Positions 24,153-33,066 are shown, numbered from the stretch's first letter. The stretch is DNA of 37,506 nucleotides from Comamonadaceae bacterium (GCA_003599455.1 QZKF01000103.1:1-37506); one strand, 5' to 3'. Program-made: numbers and translations. The notes: a model not told the origin generated them from the sequence alone.

Positions 24153-26279
24153 TCAGGTGGCGAGGCGCGACAGGTCGGCCACGCGGTTCATGGCGTCGTG
24201 CAGCTGCTTGAGCAACCCGAGGCGGTTGGCCTTGAGCGCGGGGTCGTCGGCGTTGACCATCACGCCGTCGAAGAAGGCGTCGACCGGGGCGCGCAGCGCG
24301 GCGAGGGCCTGCAGGCTGGCCGTGTAGTCGCCGGCGTCGAACTGCGCGTTGGCGGCGGGCACGGTGGCCTGCATTGCGGCGAACAGCGCCTTTTCCGCGG
24401 GCTCGACCAGCGCGCCCTCGTTGACCGAGGCCGCCACATCGCCTTCGGATTTTTTGAGGATGTTGCCGATGCGTTTGTTGGCGGCAGCGAGAGCGGGCGC
24501 TTCGGGCAGGGCTGCGAAGGCGCGCACGGCCTGAAGCTGACGCGGCACTGCGTTCAAGACCACAGGCCGCATGGACACCACGGCTTCCACTTCGTTCGCC
24601 GTGTAGCCTTGTTCGCGCAATTGACCCGAGAGCCTGTCGAAGAAGAAGGACAGAAGATCGGTGTGTGCATCGCCCAGCATCGCTCTGGGGAAGGCGGCGA
24701 AGGCGTCATTGACCAGCGCGTCCAGGCGCAGTGGCAGATCACGTTCAATCAGCAGGCGGATCACCCCCAGCGCATGCCGACGCAACGCAAACGGGTCCTT
24801 GTCACCGGTGGGCAGGTTGCCGATGCCGAACATGCCGACCAGCGTTTCGAGCTTGTCGGCCAGCGCCACCACCAAACCCACGGTGTTGCGCGGCAATTCG
24901 TCGCCCGCAAAGCGCGGCCGGTAGTGGTCTTCGATCGCGAAGGCGATGTCTTCGCTCAGGCCATCGTGGCGCGCGTAGTAGCCGCCCATGATGCCCTGCA
25001 GTTCGGGGAACTCGCCAACCATGTCGGTGAGCAGGTCGGTCTTGGCCAGTTGCGCAGCGGTATCGGCGCTTTTCGCCAGCACGTCGCCACCCAGTTGCTG
25101 CCCGATGGCCAGCGCAATCGAGCGCACCCGTTCCGTGCGCTCACCCTGCGTGCCCAGCTTGTTGTGGTAGACCACCTTGCCCAGGCCCTCGACGCGCGAG
25201 GCCAGGGTCTTCTTGCGGTCCTGGTCGAAGAAGAACTTGGCGTCGGCCAAGCGCGGGCGCACCACGCGCTCGTTGCCGCCGATCACCGCGCTCGCGTCCG
25301 CCGGGTTGATGTTGCTGACCACCAGGAACTGGTTGGTCAGCTTGCCCTGCGCGTCGAGCAGCGGGAAGTACTTCTGGTTGGCCTTCATCGTGAGGATCAG
25401 GCATTCCTGCGGCACGCCGAGGAACTGCGACTCGAACGCGCAGATGAGCACATTGGGCCGCTCGACCAGCGCCGTCACTTCGTCGAGCAAGGCATCGTCT
25501 TCAATGGGCTGGCAGCCCCCGCCCACCTTCGCGGCGGCCGCCGCGAGCTGGCGCGCGATCTCGGCCTTGCGCTCGGCGAACGAGGCGATCACCGCGCCGT
25601 CCTTCGCGAGCGTGGCGGCGTAGCTGTCGGCGTCTTTCAGCACCACGGGCGAGACAGCCGCTTCGAAGCGGTGGCCCTGCGTGGTGTGGCCCGCGGTGAG
25701 CCCCAGCGCCTTCACCGGCACGACGCTGTCGCCATGCAGCGCGACCAGGCCGTGCGCCGGGCGCACGAAGTTCACGCTGGTCCAGCCCGGCAACTCGCAG
25801 TCGGTCTCGATCTGGTAGCTCATGACCTTGGGAATGGGCAGCTTGGCAATGGCTTCGTCGAGCGCCTTCTGCAGACCGACGGACAGCTCGGCCCCGGGTG
25901 CCACGCTGTCATGGAACAAGGCCTCGGCCTTGCCGTCGGGCGCGCGCTTGAGCCCTGCGACCGCAGACGCATCGGCACCCAGTGCGGCCAGGCGCTTGAG
26001 CAGTGCCGGCGTGGGCTGGCCATTCGCGTCCAGGCCCACGCTCACCGGCATGAGCTTTTGCGAGACGGCCTTGTCGGCCGCGCGCGGCAGCACGCCCGTG
26101 ACGTGCGCGGCCAGGCGGCGCGGCGAGGCAAACGCCGTCACGGCCGCATCGGCCGGCGCCAGGCCCTGGGCCTTGAGCTGGTCGGCCAGCACCGAGGCGA
26201 AGGCATCGCCCAATTTCTTCAGCGCCTTGGGCGGCAGCTCTTCAACAAACAGCTCAACGAGCAGATTCTGTGCAGTCAT
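24153..26279 (-). CDS. glyS: glycine--tRNA ligase, beta subunit
   Basis: The beta subunit of the bacterial-type heterotetrameric glycyl-tRNA synthetase, which binds tRNA-Gly. The 708-residue length fits. It starts NLLVELFVEELPPKALKKLGDAF (family N-terminus), then FASPRRLAAHVTGV near 50. It continues with VDIRFVRPAHG-like NFVRPAHGLVALHG near 170, DKLETLVGMFGIGNLPTGDKDPFALRRHALGVIRLL near 470-505 (HD-like and catalytic-helper region), and a C-terminal anticodon-binding helical region with FFDGVMVNADDPALKANRLGLL. It follows glyQ by 25 bp and precedes gmhB by 10 bp. An essential gene with no defects seen. Confidence 0.98.
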   Translation of the reverse strand: MTAQNLLVELFVEELPPKALKKLGDAFASVLADQLKAQGLAPADAAVTAFASPRRLAAHVTGVLPRAADKAVSQKLMPVSVGLDANGQPTPALLKRLAALGADASAVAGLKRAPDGKAEALFHDSVAPGAELSVGLQKALDEAIAKLPIPKVMSYQIETDCELPGWTSVNFVRPAHGLVALHGDSVVPVKALGLTAGHTTQGHRFEAAVSPVVLKDADSYAATLAKDGAVIASFAERKAEIARQLAAAAAKVGGGCQPIEDDALLDEVTALVERPNVLICAFESQFLGVPQECLILTMKANQKYFPLLDAQGKLTNQFLVVSNINPADASAVIGGNERVVRPRLADAKFFFDQDRKKTLASRVEGLGKVVYHNKLGTQGERTERVRSIALAIGQQLGGDVLAKSADTAAQLAKTDLLTDMVGEFPELQGIMGGYYARHDGLSEDIAFAIEDHYRPRFAGDELPRNTVGLVVALADKLETLVGMFGIGNLPTGDKDPFALRRHALGVIRLLIERDLPLRLDALVNDAFAAFPRAMLGDAHTDLLSFFFDRLSGQLREQGYTANEVEAVVSMRPVVLNAVPRQLQAVRAFAALPEAPALAAANKRIGNILKKSEGDVAASVNEGALVEPAEKALFAAMQATVPAANAQFDAGDYTASLQALAALRAPVDAFFDGVMVNADDPALKANRLGLLKQLHDAMNRVADLSRLAT

Positions 26280-26304
26280 TCTTGTTCTTTCACCCGGCCT
26301 GCGC

Positions 26305-27210
26305 TCACGCGGCCTTCTTCACCATCTGTTCCACCCACTCGCGCGGCGCCATGGGGAAGCCCAGGCGCTCGCGGCTGTCGTAGTAGCTTTGCGCCACGGC
26401 GCGCGCGAGGTTGCGGATGCGGCCGATGTAGGCGGCGCGCTCGGTCACGCTGATCGCGCCACGCGCGTCCAGCAGGTTGAAGCTGTGCGCGCACTTGAGC
26501 ACCTGTTCGTAGGCCGGCAGCGCGAGCTGCTGCTCCATCAGGTGCTTCGCCTGCTTCTCGTGCGCGTTGAAGGCGGTGAACAGGAAGTCGGCGTCGCTGT
26601 GCTCGAAGTTGTAGGCCGACTGCTCTTTCTCGTTCTGCAGGTAGACGTCGCCGTAGCTCAGCGTGTCGGTCCACTTCAGGTTGTAGACGTTGTCCACGCC
26701 CTGCAGGTACATGGCCAGGCGCTCCAGGCCGTAGGTGATCTCGCCGGTGATGGGCTTGCAGTCGATGCCGCCGACCTGCTGGAAGTAGGTGAACTGCGTG
26801 ACTTCCATGCCGTTCAGCCACACCTCCCAGCCCAGGCCCCAGGCACCGAGCGTGGGGTTCTCCCAGTCGTCTTCCACGAAGCGGATGTCGTTCTTCTTGA
26901 GGTCGAAGCCCAGGGCTTCCAGGCTGCCGAGGTAGAGCTCGAGGATGTTGCTCGGCGCGGGCTTGAGCACCACCTGGTACTGGTAGTAGTGCTGCAGGCG
27001 GTTGGGGTTCTCGCCGTAGCGACCGTCTTTCGGGCGGCGGCTGGGCTGCACGTAGGCGGCCTTCCAGGGCTCGGGGCCGAGCGCGCGCAGGAAGGTGGCG
27101 GTGTGGCTGGTGCCGGCGCCCACCTCCATGTCGTAGGGCTGGAGCAGGGCGCAGCCTTGTTTGTCCCAATAGGACTGCAGGGTCAGGATGATGTGCTGGA
27201 AGGTCAACAT
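26305..27210 (-). CDS. glyQ: glycine--tRNA ligase, alpha subunit
   Basis: The catalytic class II aminoacylation subunit, 301 residues as expected. It begins [49 protein letters not shown], the near-invariant family N-terminus (motif 1/2 region). [32 protein letters not shown] contains the motif 2 arginine. [29 protein letters not shown] sequence and [22 protein letters not shown] (motif 3) follow. It pairs with glyS downstream to form the alpha2beta2 enzyme. The 99 bp upstream hold no gene and separate it from the unrecognised protein. Confidence 0.98.
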   Translation of the reverse strand: MLTFQHIILTLQSYWDKQGCALLQPYDMEVGAGTSHTATFLRALGPEPWKAAYVQPSRRPKDGRYGENPNRLQHYYQYQVVLKPAPSNILELYLGSLEALGFDLKKNDIRFVEDDWENPTLGAWGLGWEVWLNGMEVTQFTYFQQVGGIDCKPITGEITYGLERLAMYLQGVDNVYNLKWTDTLSYGDVYLQNEKEQSAYNFEHSDADFLFTAFNAHEKQAKHLMEQQLALPAYEQVLKCAHSFNLLDARGAISVTERAAYIGRIRNLARAVAQSYYDSRERLGFPMAPREWVEQMVKKAA

Positions 27211-27309
27211 GGGCTGGCGCGCGAGCCGCGGAGAAGGGGAAGGAGCGTGCCGACACGGCAGCGCAAACCCCCGATTTTACGGGCGTGCCTCACCCACCCG
27301 AGCCCCCGG

Positions 27310-28767
27310 TCAGGACGGAGGGGGATTCTTTCCGGCGGCGGCATCGCCTTTGGCCTTGGCCAGGGCGAAATACTTGTCGAGCCACAGCCGGGCAATGCGA
27401 GCCCTGGATATCTTCTTGAAAAAGAAGCTGATCGGTATGCCGACCGACTTGGCGTCCGAGACCGCGGTGATGTAGTTGTCGAAAGCGTTCATCAGGGTGT
27501 TGAGGTCCACCACCTTGTTGCTGCCGTGGTCGATGGTCCCGAGCCCCTGGATGACGCTTTGCATGAGGCCGCTTTGCATGGCCATCTGCTGCCCGCCCTT
27601 GAGCGAGCTGTCGGCCATGGTGCTCGCTGTCTGATGGGCGTCGTACGACGGGCCTTGCACGCCGCCCGCCGCGCGCCGCTCGCCCAGCAAGGTGGCCACG
27701 CCCGAGCGCAGATGCGCCGAGGCCAGGGAAGGCACCGCCCCCAGCACGATGAGGTTGGCGTGCGTGGACACGCTCTGGTTGCTCAGCAGCTTGCGCACGT
27801 TCTCCAGCACCGTTTCGTCCAGGCCGAAGCCACCGGTGGCGGCCTTCATCCAGCCGCCCAGGCGCATCTGCTCCTGCACGGCGTCTTCCTGTTCCGCGGC
27901 CAGACCGGTCGCGGTGGTCTCGGTGTTGACCATGTGCACCATGCCGATGAAGCTGGAACCATAGTTCGCCCCGGTGAGCAGGGTGAGGTGGTTGGCCTCC
28001 GCCGCGCCCTCCGGCGCTTCGGAGGCCTGGATCATCGCGGCGAGATCGCTGGTGTTGATGCCGTCGCCCGCGGCGCCGTACAGGCTGTTCCACACCTCCA
28101 CCGCCTTGTCCACGTCGAGCTTGAGCGGCTGCAGCATGGCCGAAGCGCGGTGCGTGGCGCTGGCGGTGACCACCAGCGTGCCGGCCAGGCTGTGGTTGTG
28201 CAGTTGCTGGTGCACCTGGGCGGCCGCGGCCTTGGGCACATCCCGGGCGGTGGAACCCAGCGGCGCGGTCGATTCACGGATCACGCCCTCGATGGACGAA
28301 ATGGCCGCGGCGTTGGCCTCGTCGTTGCTGCCGTAAGAGAAGTACTGGACATCGATCCTGATCGAATCGGAGGCCAGCGCCAGCCGTTCGACCGTGACCT
28401 CGGAGAAGTCCAGCGGACTCTCCAGCCCCGCCACGTTCTCGATGGAGGCGACCTCTTCGCGCAACTGCTGCAAGCCCGTGTCGTTGACGATGCGCGCGGC
28501 CATGTAGTCGCGTGCCGCATCGCTCACCTGCTGGTTCAGGTCGGCAATCCGGGTCTTGAGTTCACCGATGTCCACGCCCAAGCCGACCAGCTCGTTGATC
28601 GTCATGCTCAGTCCACGCCGCATGGCGATGAACGAGTTCATCCGCTCGAACGCGGCATCGGTCCTGGCCTGGAGGCTGGCAATCTTCTCCAGCAGCTTGA
28701 GCAGGTCGGTGTTGACGACGTGCCCCAGCACCAGGGAGGGGTGATCGAAAGGAATGGAAGCAGCCAT
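27310..28767 (-). CDS. unrecognised 485-residue cytoplasmic protein
   Basis: I do not recognise this family. The protein starts MAASIPFDHPSLVLGHVVNT at 28767; a longer in-frame reading overlaps lnt and is rejected. Residues about 20-120 are helical with heptad-like spacing and likely coiled coil (LLKLLEKIASLQARTDAAFERM; IGELKTRIADLNQQVSDAARDYM; LQQLREEVASIENV). A mixed region follows (VERLALASDSIRIDVQYFSYG; GTLVVTASATHRASAMLQPL near 205; LLTGANYGSSFIGMVHMVNTE near 270). The rest is Ala/Gly/Ser-rich helix, ending in a basic segment FFFKKISRARIARLWLDKYF near 450. There is no signal peptide or clear membrane helix. It appears less GC-biased than its neighbours and sits alone between housekeeping genes glyQ and lnt, suggesting insertion. 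Its length, continuous frame and sensible composition support a real gene. Confidence 0.75.
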   Translation of the reverse strand: MAASIPFDHPSLVLGHVVNTDLLKLLEKIASLQARTDAAFERMNSFIAMRRGLSMTINELVGLGVDIGELKTRIADLNQQVSDAARDYMAARIVNDTGLQQLREEVASIENVAGLESPLDFSEVTVERLALASDSIRIDVQYFSYGSNDEANAAAISSIEGVIRESTAPLGSTARDVPKAAAAQVHQQLHNHSLAGTLVVTASATHRASAMLQPLKLDVDKAVEVWNSLYGAAGDGINTSDLAAMIQASEAPEGAAEANHLTLLTGANYGSSFIGMVHMVNTETTATGLAAEQEDAVQEQMRLGGWMKAATGGFGLDETVLENVRKLLSNQSVSTHANLIVLGAVPSLASAHLRSGVATLLGERRAAGGVQGPSYDAHQTASTMADSSLKGGQQMAMQSGLMQSVIQGLGTIDHGSNKVVDLNTLMNAFDNYITAVSDAKSVGIPISFFFKKISRARIARLWLDKYFALAKAKGDAAAGKNPPPS

Positions 28768-28838
28768 CGCGTTCTTATAGCGAAGGCTGGCTGGCGACTC
28801 ATGACGGATCCATGAGCATTCCCTGACCTCTTCAAGGC

Positions 28839-28860
28839 GCCTGCGGTGTGCACCGCAGGC
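28839..28860 (-). terminator. hairpin downstream of lnt
   Basis: A near-perfect inverted repeat GCCTGCGGTG/CACCGCAGGC separated by 2 bp, 8 bp beyond the lnt stop codon (28869). The position suits a transcription terminator for the corC-lnt transcript, but no clear T-run follows on the minus strand, so Rho-independent function is uncertain. It could instead protect the mRNA 3' end. Confidence 0.45.
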
Positions 28861-28868
28861 CGGCGCGT

Positions 28869-30752
28869 TCAGCGGCGGCGTGTGCGGCCGCCGCGGCGAC
28901 CCCAGTGGCGGGTCGAGGCGAACAACAGCACCAGGACGAGACAGCCCACCCAGAGCGGCATGAGGCCCCAGCGCGCCGTCCATCGGGCGTAGGGCGTGAG
29001 GCCGCTGCGGCCCTGCACCGAGGCCTCGAGGCGGCCGCGCGTGAGGCGCTGCAGCTGGTGCGTGACCTGGCCCTGGTGGTCGATCACGGCGGTGGCGCCG
29101 GTGTTGGTGGCGCGCAGCATGGGCCGGCCCAGCTCGATCGCGCGCAGGCGCGAGATGTGCAGGTGCTGGTCGATCGCGACGGAGTCGCCGAACCAGGCGA
29201 TGTTGCTCAGGTTGACCAGCACGGTGGGGGCGGCCGTGGGGTCGCGGAACGAGGCCGCGAGCTCTTCGCCGAACAGGTCTTCGTAGCAGATGTTGGGGGC
29301 GATGCGCTGGCCCGCCAGCGCCCACGCCGGCTGCGCGAGCGCGCCGCGGTTGAAGTCACCCAGCGGGATCTTCATGAGGTCGGTGAACCAGCGGAACAGC
29401 GGCGGGATGAATTCGCCGAACGGCACCAGGTGGTGTTTGTCGTAGCGGTACAGGCCGTTCTCGGGCGTGTCCAGCCGGGCCTGGCTCTGCAGGCGGCTGG
29501 CGGAGCTGGAGGTGAGCCCCCAGACCGAATTGGTGTAGCCCTGCTCCAGGCTGCCCAGCGGCAGCCCCACCAGCGCGCTCACACCGGTGACGGCGGGCTG
29601 CTGCGCCAGCTGGCCCAGCAGCGGTTGCCAGAAATCAGGGCCCAGCTGCCCGGGCAGCAGCGGCACGGCGGTCTCGGGCGCCACCACCAGCTGCGGACCG
29701 GTGGCCGAGCCGCGCGCGGCCTGCACCGCGTCGGTGATCTGCTGCGGGTACCAGGCCAGGGCCTGCGCCACGCCGGTGCCCGGTTCGAACTTCTGATCCT
29801 GCGCGATGTTGCCCTGCAACAGCCAGACCCGCAGCTCCCCGGTGCTGGCCGTGTCGCGGTGGCCCAGCCCGCGCCAGGCCTGCCCGCCGCCCAGCAGGCT
29901 CACCAGCAAGGCCCCCACCACGAGCAGCAGCGCGAGCGAGCGCAGCACGCCGGGCCAGCCATCGGCCAGGCCGGGCACCAGCCGGGCCTGCACCCGGGGC
30001 GCCGGGGCCGCCATGCGCGAGCCCGCCGCGCTGCGGCCCACCGGGCGGCTCACGGGCGACAGCATCCAGACGCTGATGCGCCGCCACACACCCGAGACCA
30101 CCGACGCCAGCGCATAGGCCAGCACGGCCGCGAGGAATCCCATGCCGTACACGCCCACCAGCGGCGCCCACGGCGCCATCAGGTCCACCTGCGCGTAACC
30201 GCCCGCACCCCACGGGAAACCGGTGAACCAGTGGCCGCGCGCGAGCTCGGCCAGCGTCCACAGCGAGGCAAACATGAGGGCCTGCGCGGTGCGCGACACC
30301 GGGGCCCAGGCACACAGGAAGCCGACCACCACCGCGTAGTAGATGGACAGCAGGCCCGCGAGCGCCAGCACCGCCACCACGGCCAGCCAGGCGGGCAGGC
30401 CACCATAGGTGTGCAGCGAAATGAACAACCACCAGAAGGTGCCCGTCAGCCAGACGGTGGAGAACACCCAGCCGCGCCACACGGCCTGGCCCACGCGCGT
30501 GGCGTACTGCAGCGCCAGCACCAGCAGGGCGAGCGAAACGATCTGCCAGAAGCCGTTGGGTTGGCCTGGCACGGTGCCGGGCAAGGCCCAGTCCGGCAGC
30601 GGCCAGGCGATGGACGCCGCCTGCAGGGCCCCCCCGAGCAGGCACACCAGCCACCAGAAGAAGCCGCTGCCCCGCGCGTTGCGCCCGGGCGGGCGCCGGC
30701 TCATCGGGTTGAAGCTCGATGGTGTGTGCAGTGACCCGAAGAGGCTGCGCAT
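28869..30752 (-). CDS. lnt: apolipoprotein N-acyltransferase
   Basis: Adds the third acyl chain to the N-terminal cysteine of lipoproteins in the inner membrane. It has about six hydrophobic N-terminal segments, then a periplasmic nitrilase-like domain with the catalytic triad: Glu in VVAPETAVPLLP, Lys in YDKHHLVPFGEFIP and Cys in APNICYEDLFGEE. A final membrane helix LMPLWVGCLVLVLLF and a basic tail follow. At 627 residues it is longer than E. coli Lnt (512). The extra length is mainly a Pro/Ala/Arg-rich loop after membrane segment five (SPVSRPVGRSAAGSRMAAPAPR) and the N-terminus. The start is uncertain: 30752 (MRSLFGSL) or 30704 (MSRRPPGRN), neither with a strong ribosome-binding site. It follows corC by 14 bp. 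Confidence 0.95.
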   Translation of the reverse strand: MRSLFGSLHTPSSFNPMSRRPPGRNARGSGFFWWLVCLLGGALQAASIAWPLPDWALPGTVPGQPNGFWQIVSLALLVLALQYATRVGQAVWRGWVFSTVWLTGTFWWLFISLHTYGGLPAWLAVVAVLALAGLLSIYYAVVVGFLCAWAPVSRTAQALMFASLWTLAELARGHWFTGFPWGAGGYAQVDLMAPWAPLVGVYGMGFLAAVLAYALASVVSGVWRRISVWMLSPVSRPVGRSAAGSRMAAPAPRVQARLVPGLADGWPGVLRSLALLLVVGALLVSLLGGGQAWRGLGHRDTASTGELRVWLLQGNIAQDQKFEPGTGVAQALAWYPQQITDAVQAARGSATGPQLVVAPETAVPLLPGQLGPDFWQPLLGQLAQQPAVTGVSALVGLPLGSLEQGYTNSVWGLTSSSASRLQSQARLDTPENGLYRYDKHHLVPFGEFIPPLFRWFTDLMKIPLGDFNRGALAQPAWALAGQRIAPNICYEDLFGEELAASFRDPTAAPTVLVNLSNIAWFGDSVAIDQHLHISRLRAIELGRPMLRATNTGATAVIDHQGQVTHQLQRLTRGRLEASVQGRSGLTPYARWTARWGLMPLWVGCLVLVLLFASTRHWGRRGGRTRRR

Positions 30753-30766
30753 GGGCGGGGCTGGTC

Positions 30767-31633
30767 TCAGCGCTCGCCCGGCACGGGCAGGACCTTGAAC
30801 CACTTCACCGCGCCACCCTTGGTGTGCAGCACGGTGAAGCGCAGGCCTTCGAGCTCGTGGACCTCGCCGCGCTTGGGCACATGGCCCATGGCATGCGCGA
30901 TCATGCCGCCGATGGTGTCGAAGTCTTCCTCGGACAGCTTCAGCCCGAAGGATTCGTTGATGCGCTCGATCGGCGTGTCGCCGCTCACGCGCCAGGTGCT
31001 GTCGGCCAGGGCAAAGATGTCGCCCTCGTCCTCGGCCACGTCGAACTCGTCCTCGATCTCGCCGACGATCTCTTCCAGCACGTCCTCGATGGTGATCAGC
31101 CCGGCCACGCGGCCGAACTCGTCGATCACGATGGCGAGGTGGTTGCGGTTGCCGCGGAACTCGCGCAGCAGGTCGTTGAGCCCCTTGCTCTCGGGCACGA
31201 AGGTGGCGGGGCGCAGCAGCGCACGGATGTTGAGCTCGGGCGCGCGCTGCAGCTTGAGCAGGTCCTTGGCCAGCAGGATGCCGATGATGTTCTCGCGCTC
31301 GCCTTCATAGACCGGGAAGCGCGAGTGGGCGGTATCAATGACGAGGTGCAGCAGCTCGTCGTAGGGCGCGTCGATGTCGAGCACATCCATGCGCGGGGTG
31401 GCCACCATCACGTCGCCGGCGGTCATGTCGGCGATGCGGATCACGCCTTCGAGCATCACACGCGATTCGGCGTTGATGATGTCGTTGTCCTCGGCCTCGG
31501 CGAGGGTTTCGATCAGCTCGTCCTTGGAGTCCGGCCCGGGGTGGATGAACTCCGCGAGCTTTTGCAGGAAACCACGTTTGTCGGCATGCCGCAGGCTGCG
31601 CTGCGGCCCGCTACTGGGAGGGGATTCGGCCAC
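30767..31633 (-). CDS. corC: CorC/HlyC-type CBS-domain protein
   Basis: A cytosolic CorC-like protein implicated in magnesium/cobalt efflux and, by synteny with lnt, cell-envelope homeostasis. The 288-residue protein has an N-terminal acidic segment FIHPGPDSKDELIETLAEAED. Two CBS domains span about 65-185 (VMVATPRMDVLDIDAPYDELL; AIVIDEFGRVAGLITIEDVLEEIVGEIEDEFD), and a CorC/HlyC C-terminal transporter-associated domain follows (about 200-280). I chose GTG 31633 (VAESPPSSGPQRS), because a GTG at 31687 adds an untypical hydrophobic stretch. No strong ribosome-binding site precedes either. Positioned directly before lnt, as is common in proteobacteria. Confidence 0.92.
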   Translation of the reverse strand: MAESPPSSGPQRSLRHADKRGFLQKLAEFIHPGPDSKDELIETLAEAEDNDIINAESRVMLEGVIRIADMTAGDVMVATPRMDVLDIDAPYDELLHLVIDTAHSRFPVYEGERENIIGILLAKDLLKLQRAPELNIRALLRPATFVPESKGLNDLLREFRGNRNHLAIVIDEFGRVAGLITIEDVLEEIVGEIEDEFDVAEDEGDIFALADSTWRVSGDTPIERINESFGLKLSEEDFDTIGGMIAHAMGHVPKRGEVHELEGLRFTVLHTKGGAVKWFKVLPVPGER

Positions 31634-31700
31634 TGAAAGGAGGGGGAGGTTGTAACAGGGCGAAAGGATACCCCAAGCGGACGTCACTGCGCAAAGCGAC

Positions 31701-31723
31701 CGGGCCGCGCCCGCCGCGGCCCG
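31701..31723 (-). terminator. hairpin downstream of the GNAT gene
   Basis: A 9-bp perfect stem CGGGCCGCG/CGCGGCCCG with a 5-base loop, 2 bp beyond the GNAT stop codon at 31726. The very stable stem and position suggest a terminator for that gene, followed on the minus strand only by GTCGCTTTG, a weak T-rich tail. It also lies upstream of corC and may separate the two transcripts. Confidence 0.55.
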
Positions 31724-31725
31724 AC

Positions 31726-32478
31726 TCAGCCCCGGACGCGTTCGCGCGCTTCGCGCACACCCTGGCGGATTTCCTGCAGCACCGACAGGAAGCCCCAGAA
31801 CTGCTTGGCCTGGGCCTTGAGGTGGTAGTCGGTGATGGCCACCCGTTCGTTGACCATTTCGGTCACGCGCGAGTCGAAGTCGGCCGGCGGCAGGCGCAGG
31901 TGCGCTTCCGATTCGGACCCCTCGCGCTCGATCACCGCACCGGCATGGCGCGCGATCTTGAGCATGGCGGTGTTTTCCGACAGCGCATGGATGAACAGCA
32001 TTTCGACGCCTTCGTTGCGCGCGTGCATGACCGCGCGCTCGAACAGGCGGCTGCCGTAGCCGCGCCCGCGCGCCGACTTGGCCACCGACACGCCGAACTC
32101 GGCGCAGCTGGTGTACTGCGGGTCGAGCGAGAACGCGAGGTGGGCCATGGCGATCAGGTCGAGCCGGCGGTTGAAGATGCCGAACAGCTCGTCGCGGTCG
32201 AAGTTGAGCTGGGCGACATAGCGGCGGATCTGTTCGTCGTTGGCCGCGTAGCCGAAGCGCAGGTAGCGGTCGTGCGCGTCGAGGTCAAGCAGGTGGGCCT
32301 CGATGCGGTCGATCTGGCCGGGGCCGATTGAACGGATGGGCACCACCACCGAACTGGGCGTGCTCGGCCGCTCGGCGGCCCTGGGCGCCGTGTCGCCGGC
32401 GGACGCAGCCGCGGACGCCCGCTCCAGGGCCTGCGCCAGGAGCGGTGTCGACTTGAACCAGCGGGTGGGATCAACCAT
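31726..32478 (-). CDS. GNAT family N-acetyltransferase
   Basis: A 250-residue protein with a GNAT acetyltransferase domain at about residues 45-195. The acetyl-CoA pyrophosphate-binding motif A is visible as VSVAKSARGRGYGSRLFERAVMHAR near 130-154 (the RGRGYG loop), followed by EMLFIHALSENTAMLKIARHAGAVIEREG, typical of motif B. The N-terminal 45 residues are low-complexity and the C-terminal helix (KQFWGFLSVLQEIRQGVREARERV) is an extension. The substrate is unknown. It stands alone, bracketed by the hairpin at 31701-31723 and the Lrp gene. A possible promoter TTGCCG-N16-TACATT (32486-32513, minus) would give a very short or absent leader, so either the promoter or the start may be wrong. Confidence 0.88.
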   Translation of the reverse strand: MVDPTRWFKSTPLLAQALERASAAASAGDTAPRAAERPSTPSSVVVPIRSIGPGQIDRIEAHLLDLDAHDRYLRFGYAANDEQIRRYVAQLNFDRDELFGIFNRRLDLIAMAHLAFSLDPQYTSCAEFGVSVAKSARGRGYGSRLFERAVMHARNEGVEMLFIHALSENTAMLKIARHAGAVIEREGSESEAHLRLPPADFDSRVTEMVNERVAITDYHLKAQAKQFWGFLSVLQEIRQGVREARERVRG

Positions 32479-32565
32479 GGCAACGAATGTAAGGGTTATC
32501 CCTATATCGGCAAGGACTGAAGTCCCTAAACGGGGAGGAACCCGACGGACGGGCCTGCGCCGCCC

Positions 32566-33039
32566 TCACAAAGGCAGCGCGGTAGTGCTTTTGACCCTGT
32601 CCATCACGAAACTGGTCTTGCAGTCCTGCACGCTGGGGTGCTTGAGCAGGGTCTCCATGATGAAGCGCGAATAGGCCGCCATGTCGGCCACCACCAGGCG
32701 CAGCTGGAAATCCATCTCGCCGGTGAGTGCCGCGCATTCCACCACCTCGGGCCAGGCCAGCACGCTGGCGCGGAACAGGTCCATCGGGTTGCGCTTGGCG
32801 CTCCCGGTGTGCTTTTCCAGGCGCACGCTCACATAGGCGGTCAGGCCCAGGCCCACCGCCTCGGGGCGCACCAGCGCCACGTAGCGATCGATCACATGGG
32901 TTTCTTCCAGCCGGCGCACCCGGCGCAGCACGGCGCTGGGCGACAGCCCCACCGACTCGGCGATCTGGTCGTAGGTGGCGCGGCCATCGGCCTGCAGGCT
33001 GCGCAGAATGTGGCGATCGAGCTTGTCCAGTGCTTCCAT
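32566..33039 (-). CDS. Lrp/AsnC family transcriptional regulator
   Basis: A 157-residue Lrp/AsnC protein. The N-terminal HTH reads LDKLDRHILRSLQADGRATYDQIAESVGLSPSAVLRRVRRLEETHVI (about 4-50). The C-terminal RAM ligand-binding domain (about 65-150) includes WPEVVECAALTGEMDFQLRLVVADMAAYSRFI, typical for amino-acid sensing. I chose the start at 33039 (MEALDKLDRHIL); a Met three codons earlier (33048) is possible. It is transcribed divergently from the hpd-phhA pair with a near-perfect 17-bp palindrome 10 bp upstream of its ATG. A role as the tyrosine/phenylalanine-responsive regulator of HPPD is likely. Confidence 0.92.
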   Translation of the reverse strand: MEALDKLDRHILRSLQADGRATYDQIAESVGLSPSAVLRRVRRLEETHVIDRYVALVRPEAVGLGLTAYVSVRLEKHTGSAKRNPMDLFRASVLAWPEVVECAALTGEMDFQLRLVVADMAAYSRFIMETLLKHPSVQDCKTSFVMDRVKSTTALPL

Positions 33040-33049
33040 GCACCACATT

Positions 33050-33066
33050 TTGCAGGATTCCTGCAA
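33050..33066. promoter_or_regulatory. palindromic operator candidate in the lrp-hpd intergenic region
   Basis: TTGCAGGATTCCTGCAA is a 17-bp inverted repeat broken only at its central base. It lies between the divergent Lrp-type regulator (start 33039) and hpd (start 33156). Lrp/AsnC proteins commonly bind such symmetric sites near their own start. It is the strongest dyad I see in this gap. No convincing -35/-10 pair is evident, and binding by this regulator is inferred from position. Confidence 0.65.
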
